From Sphingomonas palmae (lineage in GTDB: Bacteria; Pseudomonadota; Alphaproteobacteria; Sphingomonadales; Sphingomonadaceae), in assembly GCF_900109565.1 (NCBI RefSeq), contig NZ_FNZZ01000001.1:868001-932000 (forward strand): a stretch of 64,000 bases of DNA. The letters run 5' to 3'. Shown piece after piece: positions 54,321 through 63,185 of the stretch. The translations under genes were made by a program, and so were the position numbers. The notes beneath the pieces were generated by a model, which made no database searches, was not told where the DNA came from, and worked only from the letters and a program-made list of their open reading frames with translations. Every line of letters begins with the position of its first letter. Within the stretch, counting starts at the first letter, position 1.

Positions 54321-55529
54321 TCACCCTGCCGCGACGAGCTCCGCCGCCGCCTCGCGGTCGAGCTGCGCACGGCTCTTCTTCTCCGCCGCGGTTTTCAGCT
54401 GTCCGCACGCCGCATCGATGTCGCGTCCGCGCGGGGTGCGTACCGGCGCGGAGATGCCGCCCGCGAACACGATGTCGCTGAACGCACGCACCCGCTCGGG
54501 CGTCGAACACTCGTACGCCGCGCCCGGCCACGGGTTGAACGGGATCAGATTGACCTTTGCGGGCAGCTTGTAGTGCTTGAGCAAGCGGACCAGCTCGTGC
54601 GCGTGCGCGTCGCTGTCGTTCTTGTCGCGGAGCATCACATACTCGAACGTGATCCGGCGCGCGTTGTTGGCACCGGGATAGTCCGCGCACGCCTGCAACA
54701 ATTCCTCGATGCCGTATTTGCGGTTCAGGGGCACGATCTCGTCGCGGATTTCCTTCGTCACCGCGTGCAGCGACACCGCCAGATTGACCCCGATCTCCGC
54801 GCCCGCGCGCGCCATCATCGGCACCACGCCGCTCGTCGACAAGGTGATCCGCCGCTTGCTGAGCGCCAGGCCATCACCGTCCATCACCACCGACAACGCG
54901 TCGCGAACGTTCTCGAAATTATACAGCGGCTCGCCCATCCCCATCATCACGATGTTGGTCAGCATCCGCCCTTCGGGCTGCGACGGCCACTCGCCCAGCG
55001 CATCGCGCGCCAGCATCACTTGGCCCACGATCTCGCCCGCGGTCAGGTTGCGCACCAGCCGCATCGTGCCGGTGTGGCAGAAGGTGCAGTTGAGCGTGCA
55101 ACCGACCTGGCTCGACACGCACAGCGTCCCGCGATCGGCGTCGGGGATGAACACCGCCTCGTAATCCTGCCCGTCGGGTGAGCGCAGCAGCCACTTGCGC
55201 GTCCCGTCCGACGACACCTGCGCCTCGACCACCTCGGGCCGCCCGATGACGAAGCGCGCCTCCAGCCACGGGTGCTGCGCCTTGGCGATGTCGGTCATCT
55301 GCGCGAACTCGGTCGCGCCGCGATTGTAGATCCAGTGCCAGATCTGCTTCGACCGGAGCTTCGCCTGCCGCGGCTCCATGCCGGCGGCGAGCAGCGCCTC
55401 GCGCAGCTCCGCCTTGTTCAGCCCGACCAGATCGACGCGCCCATCCACACGCGGCGCCACCGCACGCGGAACAGGCACGGGGTCAATGTGCCCGGCGATG
55501 GGCATGATGGCGGCGGCGATCTCAGGCAT
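54321..55529 (-). CDS. rlmN: 23S rRNA (adenine-2503-C2) methyltransferase / tRNA A37 methyltransferase RlmN
   Basis: A 402-residue radical-SAM methyltransferase. The cluster Cys are C144, C148 and C151 (CTLNCTFC). The catalytic pair includes the C-terminal Cys in [11 protein letters not shown]. Other motifs are [14 protein letters not shown] and STSGVVPMM. It methylates A2503 of 23S rRNA and A37 of some tRNAs. ATG 55529 is chosen; 55505 is possible. The last 25 residues are an unconserved Ala/Glu tail. Confidence 0.95.
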   Translation of the reverse strand: MPEIAAAIMPIAGHIDPVPVPRAVAPRVDGRVDLVGLNKAELREALLAAGMEPRQAKLRSKQIWHWIYNRGATEFAQMTDIAKAQHPWLEARFVIGRPEVVEAQVSSDGTRKWLLRSPDGQDYEAVFIPDADRGTLCVSSQVGCTLNCTFCHTGTMRLVRNLTAGEIVGQVMLARDALGEWPSQPEGRMLTNIVMMGMGEPLYNFENVRDALSVVMDGDGLALSKRRITLSTSGVVPMMARAGAEIGVNLAVSLHAVTKEIRDEIVPLNRKYGIEELLQACADYPGANNARRITFEYVMLRDKNDSDAHAHELVRLLKHYKLPAKVNLIPFNPWPGAAYECSTPERVRAFSDIVFAGGISAPVRTPRGRDIDAACGQLKTAAEKKSRAQLDREAAAELVAAG

Positions 55530-55632
55530 GCCGGCGCATATAGCCGATCCGGCGGCGTTTTTCCACTCGGGCGAGCGTGGACTGGCCATGCTGCTGGCTC
55601 CCCCCTGCGCAGCGGCCGCACCGCGTGCGCCG

Positions 55633-56202
55633 TCACCCCGGCCGAACGACCCTGTTCGGCGTCGCACAGCTCGCATAAGCTTCCTTGTACGACTTGTTCC
55701 AGCAACGCGCGAAGCCGTCCAGCACGTTCAGGTTCATCGGCCACCGGATCGCGACCGGCTTGCCGTCGGGTCCGCGCGGATCGAACCCGGCCGGCCGCGG
55801 CAGCGCCGCGAGTGCCGCGTGCGCCCGGTCGAACGCGCGCCGATCCCGCTGCAGAAAGGCGACGCTGCCATCGACGTACAGGTTCCATCCCATGCCCCCG
55901 TCCTGCGCTGCCGTCTTGCGCGAGCGTTCGAACAGCGCGATCGCAGCGGCGCGCTGGCCCAGGTTCGCGCGCAACTGCCCCTCGTGCCAGAAAAGGAGGC
56001 TGGCGTTGCGCTCGGATGCGTTGGCCACGCGCCAGTCGCGGATCAGGTCCGCCGCCGCTGCCTCGCACCCGCGCGTCGACAGACCACGCCAGCCAGCCGC
56101 CATGTCCTGATCGAACGCCTCAAACGGTAGCGCGATCATCGCGGCACGATCGTAGGTGCACGCGGCCGGTGCGGCGACGGCAAGAAGAAGCGGAAGGAGC
56201 AT
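55633..56202 (-). CDS. Secreted hypothetical protein with TPR-like helices
   Basis: A 189-residue protein with a signal-like segment ([19 protein letters not shown]; the Cys could be a lipobox or a free Cys). The body is helical ([42 protein letters not shown]) and resembles tetratricopeptide repeats, with several Cys. It is divergent from another exported repeat-like gene across 246 bases. I do not recognise the family. Confidence 0.62.
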   Translation of the reverse strand: MLLPLLLAVAAPAACTYDRAAMIALPFEAFDQDMAAGWRGLSTRGCEAAAADLIRDWRVANASERNASLLFWHEGQLRANLGQRAAAIALFERSRKTAAQDGGMGWNLYVDGSVAFLQRDRRAFDRAHAALAALPRPAGFDPRGPDGKPVAIRWPMNLNVLDGFARCWNKSYKEAYASCATPNRVVRPG

Positions 56203-56448
56203 GACCGCTTGTCGAGTGTCACCGTCCCTTTGGCAAGCACGCCCGGCCTCCCGCGACCACCAGACCGAAGTGCTCTGCCACCGCGCGCTCGCTTGTTGAT
56301 CGAAGCCAGTATCCGGATCGCCGGAGCGCTCGCCCACCCTGCTGCCAAGCGACCCAGCAGCGCGTCACGCTTGCACACCCTCACCCCCTCCGCCACGATG
56401 CGCGTCGGGGAAAGGCCGGCAATCCGGTCACGAAAAAGGGAAACACAC
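56203..56448. other. Divergent intergenic region
   Basis: A 246-base gap between two outward-reading exported-protein genes. It should contain both promoters, but I could not identify -10/-35 elements or an EcfG site with confidence. An AAAAAGGGAAA ribosome binding site for the rightward gene is visible at its 3' edge. Confidence 0.5.
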
Positions 56449-58029
56449 ATGCGCCTGCCGGTCGCCGCCGCGCTGCTCGCCGTCACGACACCGATCGCTG
56501 CGCTCACACCGCTCGCCGCCACCGCGCAGGTGAAGAGCCCGCTCGAACTCACCACCGATCCCGCCGATCGCGCCGTGATGGCGGAGGCCGCCGCCGCGGT
56601 CGCCGAACGCCCGCCCAGTCTGGCGAAACTCGACGCCGTCCTCGCCAAGCTGCCCCGCCCCACCCCCTTGCGCGGCATGGTGCAATCGGCCCGCGCCTCG
56701 GTCTTAAATCAAGAGCCCAACGACAAGCTCGCGGTCGCCGCCGTCGAGGAAGCGCTCCGCCTGCTGCCCGACCATCCGGTTCCGAAGATGGTCGCGACCG
56801 AGGTCTTCACCTTCTCCGGTGCGCCGCAACGCGCCGCCGACCTGTGGCTCGTCGTCAGCCAGCAGGCGCCCGAACTCGCGCGGCAGAGCGACCGCTACAC
56901 GATGAACGCGCTGCTCGGCCGCTTGTACGAGATCGGCGACCATGCCCGCGGCGATCGCGTATCGGCGCGGCTGGGCGAAATCGGCTTCGCCACCGCACTC
57001 GCCCCCGAACGCTCCACCTACGCGCTGGCGACGATCCGCGCGGCGATGCGGGCCGGCCGCACCGCCGATGCGATCGCCGCAGTACCCACGGTCGGCGACG
57101 CGGACGATCTCGCGGCGATGTACATCAATCGCCGTTTCGAGCCGCTCTGGCCGCGCATCGCCGAATGGAGCGGCGGCAGTTTCGACGCGCCGCGGCGTCG
57201 CTATCTCGAAGAGCTCCGCGCCGACTGGAACGCGACGCAGAGCTTCGAAACGGCAACGCCCTACGCGCGCGAACTCGCCAGCCTTCAGGCGTATGACGCG
57301 GTGGTCAAGCTGTTCCTCCCGCTGTTTGACCACCTTACGAAGGAGGATTATGACGCCGGGGTCGAGACACTCGCGCCGATCGTCGCGCGCTCGCTAACCG
57401 CGATCGGGCGCGCCTCCGACGGCCAGGCGCTACTCGGCCGCGTCGCGCAGCAGCTACCGGCGGAGGCGGGCGCCAACGTCCTGAACATCGACGCCGCTTA
57501 TGTGACGCTCGCTGCGCAATATGCCGACTGGCCGCAGGCGATCACGCGCGCCGACACGTTTCTCGCACGACTAAAGACGCTCGGCAGCATCAATCGGAGC
57601 GCGATCATCAGCATCCAGGCTTATCGGACGTGCGCGCTGTTCCGGTCCAACCGCCTGAGCGAGGCGCAGACCGGAAAAGCCGAGGTGATGCTGGCCGCTG
57701 CCACCAACCCCTCGACGGTCGCTTTCATGCTCGCCTGCATGAACGACGCTCCGACACTTCGCGCTCACGTCATCGATCGCCTGGCCGACGAGGACACGCG
57801 CGGCTGGGCACTCGGCTATGTGCAGCCGTTCGTCAGCGAGGAGCGTGTCCCGATACAGCGCCTGACCGCCCCCGTCCACGAGGCGGTCCGCACCAGCTCC
57901 GACGTGGTCGCCGCCGCCAACAAGGTCGGCCGCATCCTGCCCGCCCCGATCGGCGGCAAGCTCCCCAGCGGGTTCGAGCCCTTCCGCACCCCACCCTCGA
58001 CCACGCCGCTCGGCAAGGACGCGGTGTAG
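56449..58029 (+). CDS. Large periplasmic alpha-helical repeat protein, unknown function
   Basis: A 526-residue protein with a signal peptide (1-26, AATAQ). The rest is a long series of helical pairs, with segments such as DKLAVAAVEEALRLLPDHPVPKM and ALATIRAAMRAGRTADAIAAV, consistent with divergent TPR/SEL1-like repeats. Such proteins usually scaffold envelope complexes. No catalytic motif is seen. It reads away from a shorter gene of similar helical style. Confidence 0.68.
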   Translation: MRLPVAAALLAVTTPIAALTPLAATAQVKSPLELTTDPADRAVMAEAAAAVAERPPSLAKLDAVLAKLPRPTPLRGMVQSARASVLNQEPNDKLAVAAVEEALRLLPDHPVPKMVATEVFTFSGAPQRAADLWLVVSQQAPELARQSDRYTMNALLGRLYEIGDHARGDRVSARLGEIGFATALAPERSTYALATIRAAMRAGRTADAIAAVPTVGDADDLAAMYINRRFEPLWPRIAEWSGGSFDAPRRRYLEELRADWNATQSFETATPYARELASLQAYDAVVKLFLPLFDHLTKEDYDAGVETLAPIVARSLTAIGRASDGQALLGRVAQQLPAEAGANVLNIDAAYVTLAAQYADWPQAITRADTFLARLKTLGSINRSAIISIQAYRTCALFRSNRLSEAQTGKAEVMLAAATNPSTVAFMLACMNDAPTLRAHVIDRLADEDTRGWALGYVQPFVSEERVPIQRLTAPVHEAVRTSSDVVAAANKVGRILPAPIGGKLPSGFEPFRTPPSTTPLGKDAV

Positions 58030-58139
58030 CCCGGAACCAATTGCGCGCTTCACGCATGTTACGGGACAAGTAACCGGGCCGGCGTAAGGGGCGATATAAT
58101 CGAAGGGGGAGACAGCGTTTGAGCGGTGAGGGGCGCCGC

Positions 58140-58505
58140 ATGTTGCGGGTTCTGTGCGTCGACGACGACGCGGATATCAGGCTCCTGGTGGAGCTGTCGC
58201 TGCATCTCGACCCCGATATTCGCGCATGGTCACTGGGCAGTGTCGACGAGGCGATCGCGGCGCTCGCCGGCGAGCAGCGTTTCGACGTCGTGCTGCTCGA
58301 CGCGATGATGCCCGGCCGCGACGGACTGGAGCTGCTCGAGCACATCACGCGCGCGGATGGTTCGCCGCCGACACCGGTCATCTTTCTCACCGCCGAGGCG
58401 ATCCGGCGCGGGCGCTACGACCTGCCGGGCGTTGTCGGCGTGATCTCGAAACCCTTCGACCCGATCGCGCTGGCAGATCAGGTCAGGACGATGCTGGCGC
58501 GCTGA
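58140..58505 (+). CDS. Single-domain response regulator
   Basis: A 121-residue receiver domain: VLCVDDDADIRLLVELSL, phospho-acceptor in VVLLDAMMPGRDGLELL (about residue 52), Thr in VIFLTAEA and Lys in VISKPFDP. No output domain is present. TTG 58119 with AGGGGGAG upstream is an alternative start that adds seven residues. The cognate kinase is not in the window. Confidence 0.88.
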   Translation: MLRVLCVDDDADIRLLVELSLHLDPDIRAWSLGSVDEAIAALAGEQRFDVVLLDAMMPGRDGLELLEHITRADGSPPTPVIFLTAEAIRRGRYDLPGVVGVISKPFDPIALADQVRTMLAR

Positions 58506-58576
58506 TCGCGCCGCATTGCCTTACAATGTTAACCCATGTTATGTCGGGTAAACCGATCAAGGCATAACGTCGCTAT

Positions 58577-58777
58577 ATGGAAGTTCTCGTTTCGACCTTT
58601 ATCGAGCGCTTCCTGACGACGTTCGGCGCGCGGTCGATCGTCGTCGCGCAAACCCAGTGTCAGCAGGCGACCGGCAACGCGCGCGCCTCCTGGCTGTTGA
58701 TCCTACGCCTGCTCGAACAAGAAGCGGGAACGTGTGCCGAGCCGTCGATCGCGCACGATCACCCTACGCCGAACTGA
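58577..58777 (+). CDS. Small hypothetical protein
   Basis: A 66-residue frame from ATG 58577 without a good ribosome binding site. The N-terminal half (STFIERFLTTFGARSIVVAQ) could be a helix; the C-terminal part is compositionally ordinary. It may be real, as the gap before rpiA is otherwise empty, but support is weak. Confidence 0.35.
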   Translation: MEVLVSTFIERFLTTFGARSIVVAQTQCQQATGNARASWLLILRLLEQEAGTCAEPSIAHDHPTPN

Positions 58778-58831
58778 GCAGCGCCAAGAAGCACACGCGC
58801 CGACCGCGCCGCCGCTGCTGCCCTTCACGCG

Positions 58832-59497
58832 TCACCCTTCGCCGCGCTCGATCAGCTCAACCGTTCCCGCACTCGCCACATAAGCCGCGTCGACTTCGCG
58901 AAGGAACAGCCCGTGCCCCAGCGCGCCCGGCACCGCGTCGATCGCCGCCGCCAGCTTCGCCGGGTCGGAAATCGCACCGAACCGCGCGTCCAGGATGACA
59001 TTGCCGTTGTCGGTCACCCCGTCGCGCAGCACGACCGCCGCGCCCAGCGCCTCCAGCCGCGCGGTGACGAAGGCGCGCGCGAAGGGCAGCACCTCGACCG
59101 GCAGCTTCGCCGCGCCGATGGCCGCGACCCGCTTCGACCCGTCCGCGATCACCACCATCCGCGTCGAAGCCGCCGCGATCACCTTCTCGCGCAGCATCGC
59201 GCCGCCCGCGCCCTTGATCGCGTGAAGCCACGCGTCGATCTCGTCCGCGCCGTCGATCGTCAGGTCGACACGAGCCACCTCGGCGAAATCGCGCACCCGA
59301 ATGCCGACCGCTTCGGCCGCACGCGCGCTGGCAATGCTGGTCGCGACCGCCTCGATCCCTAGCCCGCCCCGCACCCGCTCGCCCAGCGCGCGGATCAGGA
59401 ACGCGACCGTCGACCCCGTCCCCAGCCCGACCAGCATGCCGTCCTGCACCTCGCCCAGCGCCGCCTCGGCCGCCAGCCGCTTGTCATCGTCGCTCAT
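58832..59497 (-). CDS. rpiA: Ribose-5-phosphate isomerase A
   Basis: A 221-residue RpiA: VGLGTGSTVAFLIRALG, the DLTIDGADEID motif with catalytic Asp, KGAGGAMLREKVIA, and VTDNGNVILDARFG. It interconverts ribose-5-phosphate and ribulose-5-phosphate in the pentose phosphate pathway. ATG 59497 gives the family start. Confidence 0.96.
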   Translation of the reverse strand: MSDDDKRLAAEAALGEVQDGMLVGLGTGSTVAFLIRALGERVRGGLGIEAVATSIASARAAEAVGIRVRDFAEVARVDLTIDGADEIDAWLHAIKGAGGAMLREKVIAAASTRMVVIADGSKRVAAIGAAKLPVEVLPFARAFVTARLEALGAAVVLRDGVTDNGNVILDARFGAISDPAKLAAAIDAVPGALGHGLFLREVDAAYVASAGTVELIERGEG

Positions 59498-59727
59498 GCC
59501 CGCTCGACGCCGCTGCGCCCGCAACGTTCCCGCGCGTGCCGGTCAGCAACCCGCCAACCAGTCCGGCGACCGCCGCCTCGGTTGCTCGGTTCACGCCCGA
59601 CCCGGAACCCGCGCCGCCACGCCAGGTGCCGCTGACGCTCGGCAACCTCGTCGACCGGATTGTCCGAGATCGTCACTTCTCGCGTCTCACCTGCGCGCCG
59701 CTTGCCTAGCGAAAGTGACTGCCCCAT
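59494..59727 (-). CDS. Possible small basic protein overlapping rpiA start
   Basis: ATG 59727 to a TGA at 59494-59496 encodes 77 residues and overlaps the rpiA ATG (ATGA). The first 45 residues (MGQSLSLGKRRAGE; TISDNPVDEVAERQ) look protein-like. The last 35 look better in another frame (VNRATEAAVAGLVGGLLTG), suggesting either a frameshift or that one frame is chance. There is no clear Shine-Dalgarno sequence. Low support. Confidence 0.3.
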   Translation of the reverse strand: MGQSLSLGKRRAGETREVTISDNPVDEVAERQRHLAWRRGFRVGREPSNRGGGRRTGWRVADRHARERCGRSGVERA

Positions 59728-59763
59728 GTTATTGATCTCGGTTCCGGTCCGGCCGTGATCTTG

Positions 59764-60498
59764 ATGGAGGACGCCGTCTACAATCCGCTCGCCGACAAAT
59801 TGTGCAGCTTCACCGACCTGAGCACCAACGATCGCGCCGCGCTCGACGACATGGTCAGGGATTGCGAGCGCCACCGCGCGAACACCGACATCATCAGCGA
59901 AGGCGATCGCCCCGACGCGGTCATCTTCATGATCGAGGGCTGGGCGTGCCGCTACAAGGTGCTCGCCGACGGCAACCGGCAGATCATGGCCTATCTGCTG
60001 CCCGGCGACCTGTGCGATCCGCACGTCTTCATCCTCGACCGGATGGATCACTCGATCGCGCTGCTGACCGACGCGAAACTCGCCTTCATTCCGAAGGACA
60101 CGATTATCGAGTTGACCGATCGGCATCCCGCGATCGGGCGCGCCTTGTGGTGGGCGACGCTGGTCGACGAGGCGGTGCTGCGCCACTGGCTGCTCAACAA
60201 CGGACAACGCGATGCCTACGCGCGGATCGCGCACCTGTTCTGCGAATTGTGGGACCGGCTGACGCAGGTCAATCTGCGCCACGGCAACCAGATGGAGGTG
60301 CCGCTAACGCAGGAACAGCTCGGCGACACAATGGGGCTGACCGGCACCCACGTTAACCGCACCATCGGGCGAATGCGCGAGGAAGGCCTGATCGAGATGC
60401 ACAACAAGAACTTGCGCATCCTCGACATCGACCGGCTGCGCGAGGTGGCCGAGTACGACCCGACCTACCTCCACCAGCACCGCCGCACCAACGCTTGA
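59764..60498 (+). CDS. Crp/Fnr-family transcriptional regulator
   Basis: A 244-residue protein: cyclic-nucleotide-binding-like beta-barrel at 1-120 (ISEGDRPDAVIFMIEGWACRYKVLADGNRQIM, cited at about 45-76) and a C-terminal winged helix (TQEQLGDTMGLTGTHVNRTIGRMREEGLI). FNR-type N-terminal Cys cluster is absent (only two Cys near the N-terminus), so the oxygen-sensing [4Fe-4S] is unlikely. The GTG at 59755 is an alternative start. Confidence 0.9.
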   Translation: MEDAVYNPLADKLCSFTDLSTNDRAALDDMVRDCERHRANTDIISEGDRPDAVIFMIEGWACRYKVLADGNRQIMAYLLPGDLCDPHVFILDRMDHSIALLTDAKLAFIPKDTIIELTDRHPAIGRALWWATLVDEAVLRHWLLNNGQRDAYARIAHLFCELWDRLTQVNLRHGNQMEVPLTQEQLGDTMGLTGTHVNRTIGRMREEGLIEMHNKNLRILDIDRLREVAEYDPTYLHQHRRTNA

Positions 60499-60558
60499 AG
60501 GCAAGCGACCGCGCGCAGCCGGGCACCAGCGCCTGGCACCGACCCGACCGCGATCACC

Positions 60559-60909
60559 TCACGCGCGGCGGCCGAACAATCGTCCCAGCACCTGTTCCAC
60601 TGCCTGACCGATCGCGTCGCCGTCGATCCCGCCGACACCCGGCTGCCGGCTTTCCTCGGTCCTCGCATCGTTCGCCGGTGACGGCTTTTCGGGCGGCTTC
60701 TCCGCCGCCGGCTTTGCCGCCTTCGCCTCGGCTGCCTTCATCGCCGCCGCGGCCGCCATTGACAGGCCTGTCGCGATCATCGCCTTGCCCTGCGGCGAGT
60801 TGGCAACGGTCACCGCCTGATCGATGATCTGCTCGCCCGCGCGACGCAGTTCCTTGGGCAGCTTCACGCCGCCGATCGTCTTCGGAATGCGTTTCTTCTT
60901 CTTGGCCAC
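60559..60909 (-). CDS. Small conserved-looking protein with basic N-terminus
   Basis: A 116-residue protein starting at GTG 60909 with GAGGAG upstream. The basic start (AKKKKRIPKTIGGVKLPKELR) is followed by a helical Ala-rich middle and a Pro/Glu linker, ending RLFGRRA. No transmembrane segment or known domain is seen. It could bind nucleic acid, but that is inference. Confidence 0.65.
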   Translation of the reverse strand: MAKKKKRIPKTIGGVKLPKELRRAGEQIIDQAVTVANSPQGKAMIATGLSMAAAAAMKAAEAKAAKPAAEKPPEKPSPANDARTEESRQPGVGGIDGDAIGQAVEQVLGRLFGRRA

Positions 60910-60940
60910 GGCGTGTTGCTCCTCTTCGTGCCCGATATAA

Positions 60941-63085
60941 TCAGCCGAACGTCCGCTTGAAGGTCAGCGCCGGCACGATGAAGCCGTCGCGCCGCCGGAA
61001 CTCGCGCGATACCGGCGTGGTCGACGTGCGGTCGGGCGCGTAGAATAACCGGTCGCGATACGCCGGCTTCGCCAGCGCATTCTCCAGCGTAAAGGTGACG
61101 ACGCTCGTCTTGGTCGGGCGCCACTCTGCGAACACCTGCGTGTAGATGCCGCGAAAGCTGCGATCGGTCTCGTTGCGGCGATACTGCGTCGAACTCGTCG
61201 CATTTTCCGCCAGCAGCCCCCAGGCCCAGCTGCCGCGATCCTGCCGGAACTCCGCCGAGCCGTAGAAGGTGCTGTTGCCCGTGAACGGTCGCGTCCTCAG
61301 CGTGTACGGATCGGTCACGAACGTCGGCACCAGCGATCCGTACAGCGTCAGCCGCCCGCCCTTCACCCCCAAAGTCTTCAGCGGCGCCTCGATCCGCGCG
61401 CGCGCGATCACCACCGTGCCGTCGCCCAGGTTTCCCGGCGCGTCGAACCCTTCGGGCGTCGGCACGCGGTCCTGCACCAGGCTGATGTGCGTGTAGCCTG
61501 CCTCCAGCCGGACGAGTCCATCGCCAAGGATCGGATGCTCCAGCGTGCCGAGCAGCTCCCAGCTTCGCTGCGGGACCAGCTGCGCGTTGCCGCCGTTGAC
61601 GCGGTCGTTGCCGAGCTCCGCGACCGAGATGAAGTCGGTGAACTGCAGCTGGTTGACCGTCCGCTGCGCCGACAATTGCGCGCGCCAGCCCGGCGCGAAC
61701 CGCCAGTCGAGCACCAGCTTGGGTTTCAGGAACGACAGCGTCCGCTTCGCATCCACGTCGCCCGACACGGTCAGCCGCGACGCCTCGATCGTCAGCCCGC
61801 CGTCCACGCGCAGCGTCGGCGACAGCGCGCGCCCGACGTTGACGAACGCCTCAGCCCGCACCTCGCGCACCGTCGCATCGTCGACCGGCAGGTCGATCCG
61901 CGTCCGCGCGCCGCCGACGGCCAGGTCAAACAGGTCGACGCGACTGCGCAGGCTGTTGATGACCCCTTCCGCCCCCGCCTCGACGTTCCAGCCGTTCCAC
62001 CCCGACCGGCTCCACACCAGCCGCGCCAGCGTTTCTGCTTCACGGTCGTTGACCGACTGGCTGAACCCGGTCGGCCCGGGTCCATTCGACGCGAACAGGT
62101 CGACCAGCGACAGATCGTCGCTCTCGCGTTTGCGCCTCGTCGCCAGCCCGATCAGCTTGATCCCGCCGCCTGCCAGCGGCCGCGTCACGTCGCCGCCGAC
62201 CTCGTACTCGTTCAGGTCCGACCGGCTGATCAGCGCGTCCTCGCGCCGCGGCGTCCCCACGCGGTCGACGCGGTTCGACTGGTCGAGCGCGTAATGGTCG
62301 ACCGCCGCGCGCGCGTTCAGGTGCGCGGTGCGGTTGGTGCCGTCGTTATACTCCCACGATCCCGACAACGACCCGCCCGGCTCGCGGTAGCGGTTCACGC
62401 GGTAGCGATACTCGACCAGCTGATCGTCGGGCAGTGACGTGACCCGGTCGTAACCTTCCTGCGTGCTGTTCTGGTTGGTGACGTTCAGCGCCAGGTTGAA
62501 CGTCGACTTGCCGCTCCGCAGCAGCGCCGACGCGCTTCCTTCGGGAAACAGTCTGCCCGTGTAGTCGCGCCTGAGCGTCCCCGTCAGCGTCCCCGCCAGC
62601 CCGCCGCTCGCCGATGTCACCAGGTTCAGCACCTGCGGCTTGCCCGTGAACTCCGCGCCGTACAGGTCGCCCGGGCCCACCTCGACCCGCACCACGCGCC
62701 CCGCCGGGATGCGCGACAGGATCGTGTCGAGCGTGTCGCTCTTCGCCGACGGGCGCTGTCCGTTGATGACCACGTTCCCCGCCGCCCCGCCGAACCCGCG
62801 CAACGACGGATCGATGCTCTCGATCGTGAAGCCGGGCACGCGCTGGACGATCTGCAGTGCGGTCGCGGGCGCGAAGGTGGCGAACCACGCCGCGTCATAG
62901 GTGCGCCTGCCGGTCACGCGGTCGGGCTGTCCCGCCGGCTGCGCGCCCTGCGGGTCGACCGGCTTGGGCGCGGTGACCGGTGCGGGTGCCGGCGCGGTCT
63001 GCGCGGCTCCCTCGCCCGCAACCAGCACCGCCGCCAGCGCGAGCGTGCTCGCCGCCGCTCGTCCCCATTCAAACCGCACCGGCAT
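60941..63085 (-). CDS. TonB-dependent outer-membrane receptor
   Basis: A 714-residue receptor: signal peptide, short plug (IVQRVPGFTIESIDPSLRGFGGAAGNVVINGQRPS, at about 78-112, cited by position) and large beta-barrel ending in a Phe-Gly terminus (FKRTFG). The DTLDTILSRIPAGRVVRVEVGPGD segment after the plug is typical of the outer-membrane-beta-barrel group of sphingomonad receptors. GGGAGGGGGAG precedes the ATG. The substrate is unknown; a bile-acid:Na+ symporter-family gene lies upstream. Confidence 0.9.
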   Translation of the reverse strand: MPVRFEWGRAAASTLALAAVLVAGEGAAQTAPAPAPVTAPKPVDPQGAQPAGQPDRVTGRRTYDAAWFATFAPATALQIVQRVPGFTIESIDPSLRGFGGAAGNVVINGQRPSAKSDTLDTILSRIPAGRVVRVEVGPGDLYGAEFTGKPQVLNLVTSASGGLAGTLTGTLRRDYTGRLFPEGSASALLRSGKSTFNLALNVTNQNSTQEGYDRVTSLPDDQLVEYRYRVNRYREPGGSLSGSWEYNDGTNRTAHLNARAAVDHYALDQSNRVDRVGTPRREDALISRSDLNEYEVGGDVTRPLAGGGIKLIGLATRRKRESDDLSLVDLFASNGPGPTGFSQSVNDREAETLARLVWSRSGWNGWNVEAGAEGVINSLRSRVDLFDLAVGGARTRIDLPVDDATVREVRAEAFVNVGRALSPTLRVDGGLTIEASRLTVSGDVDAKRTLSFLKPKLVLDWRFAPGWRAQLSAQRTVNQLQFTDFISVAELGNDRVNGGNAQLVPQRSWELLGTLEHPILGDGLVRLEAGYTHISLVQDRVPTPEGFDAPGNLGDGTVVIARARIEAPLKTLGVKGGRLTLYGSLVPTFVTDPYTLRTRPFTGNSTFYGSAEFRQDRGSWAWGLLAENATSSTQYRRNETDRSFRGIYTQVFAEWRPTKTSVVTFTLENALAKPAYRDRLFYAPDRTSTTPVSREFRRRDGFIVPALTFKRTFG

Positions 63086-63114
63086 CGCACTCCCCCTCCC
63101 GTCGATGCCGCTTC

Positions 63115-63149
63115 GACTACAAGCGTAGTCAGTTATCGTCAACGCTTGT
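63115..63149. promoter_or_regulatory. Candidate operator upstream of the TonB receptor
   Basis: Two overlapping dyads: GACTAC-N4-GTAGTC (63115-63130) and ACAAGCG-N17-CGCTTGT (63119-63149). On the minus strand the second brackets a TTGACG -35-like element. They lie 30-64 bases before the receptor ATG, so a repressor or activator site is plausible. Confidence 0.35.
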
Positions 63150-63185
63150 TTTCGCCACCCTGTATTATCTGACTATCACACCTAT

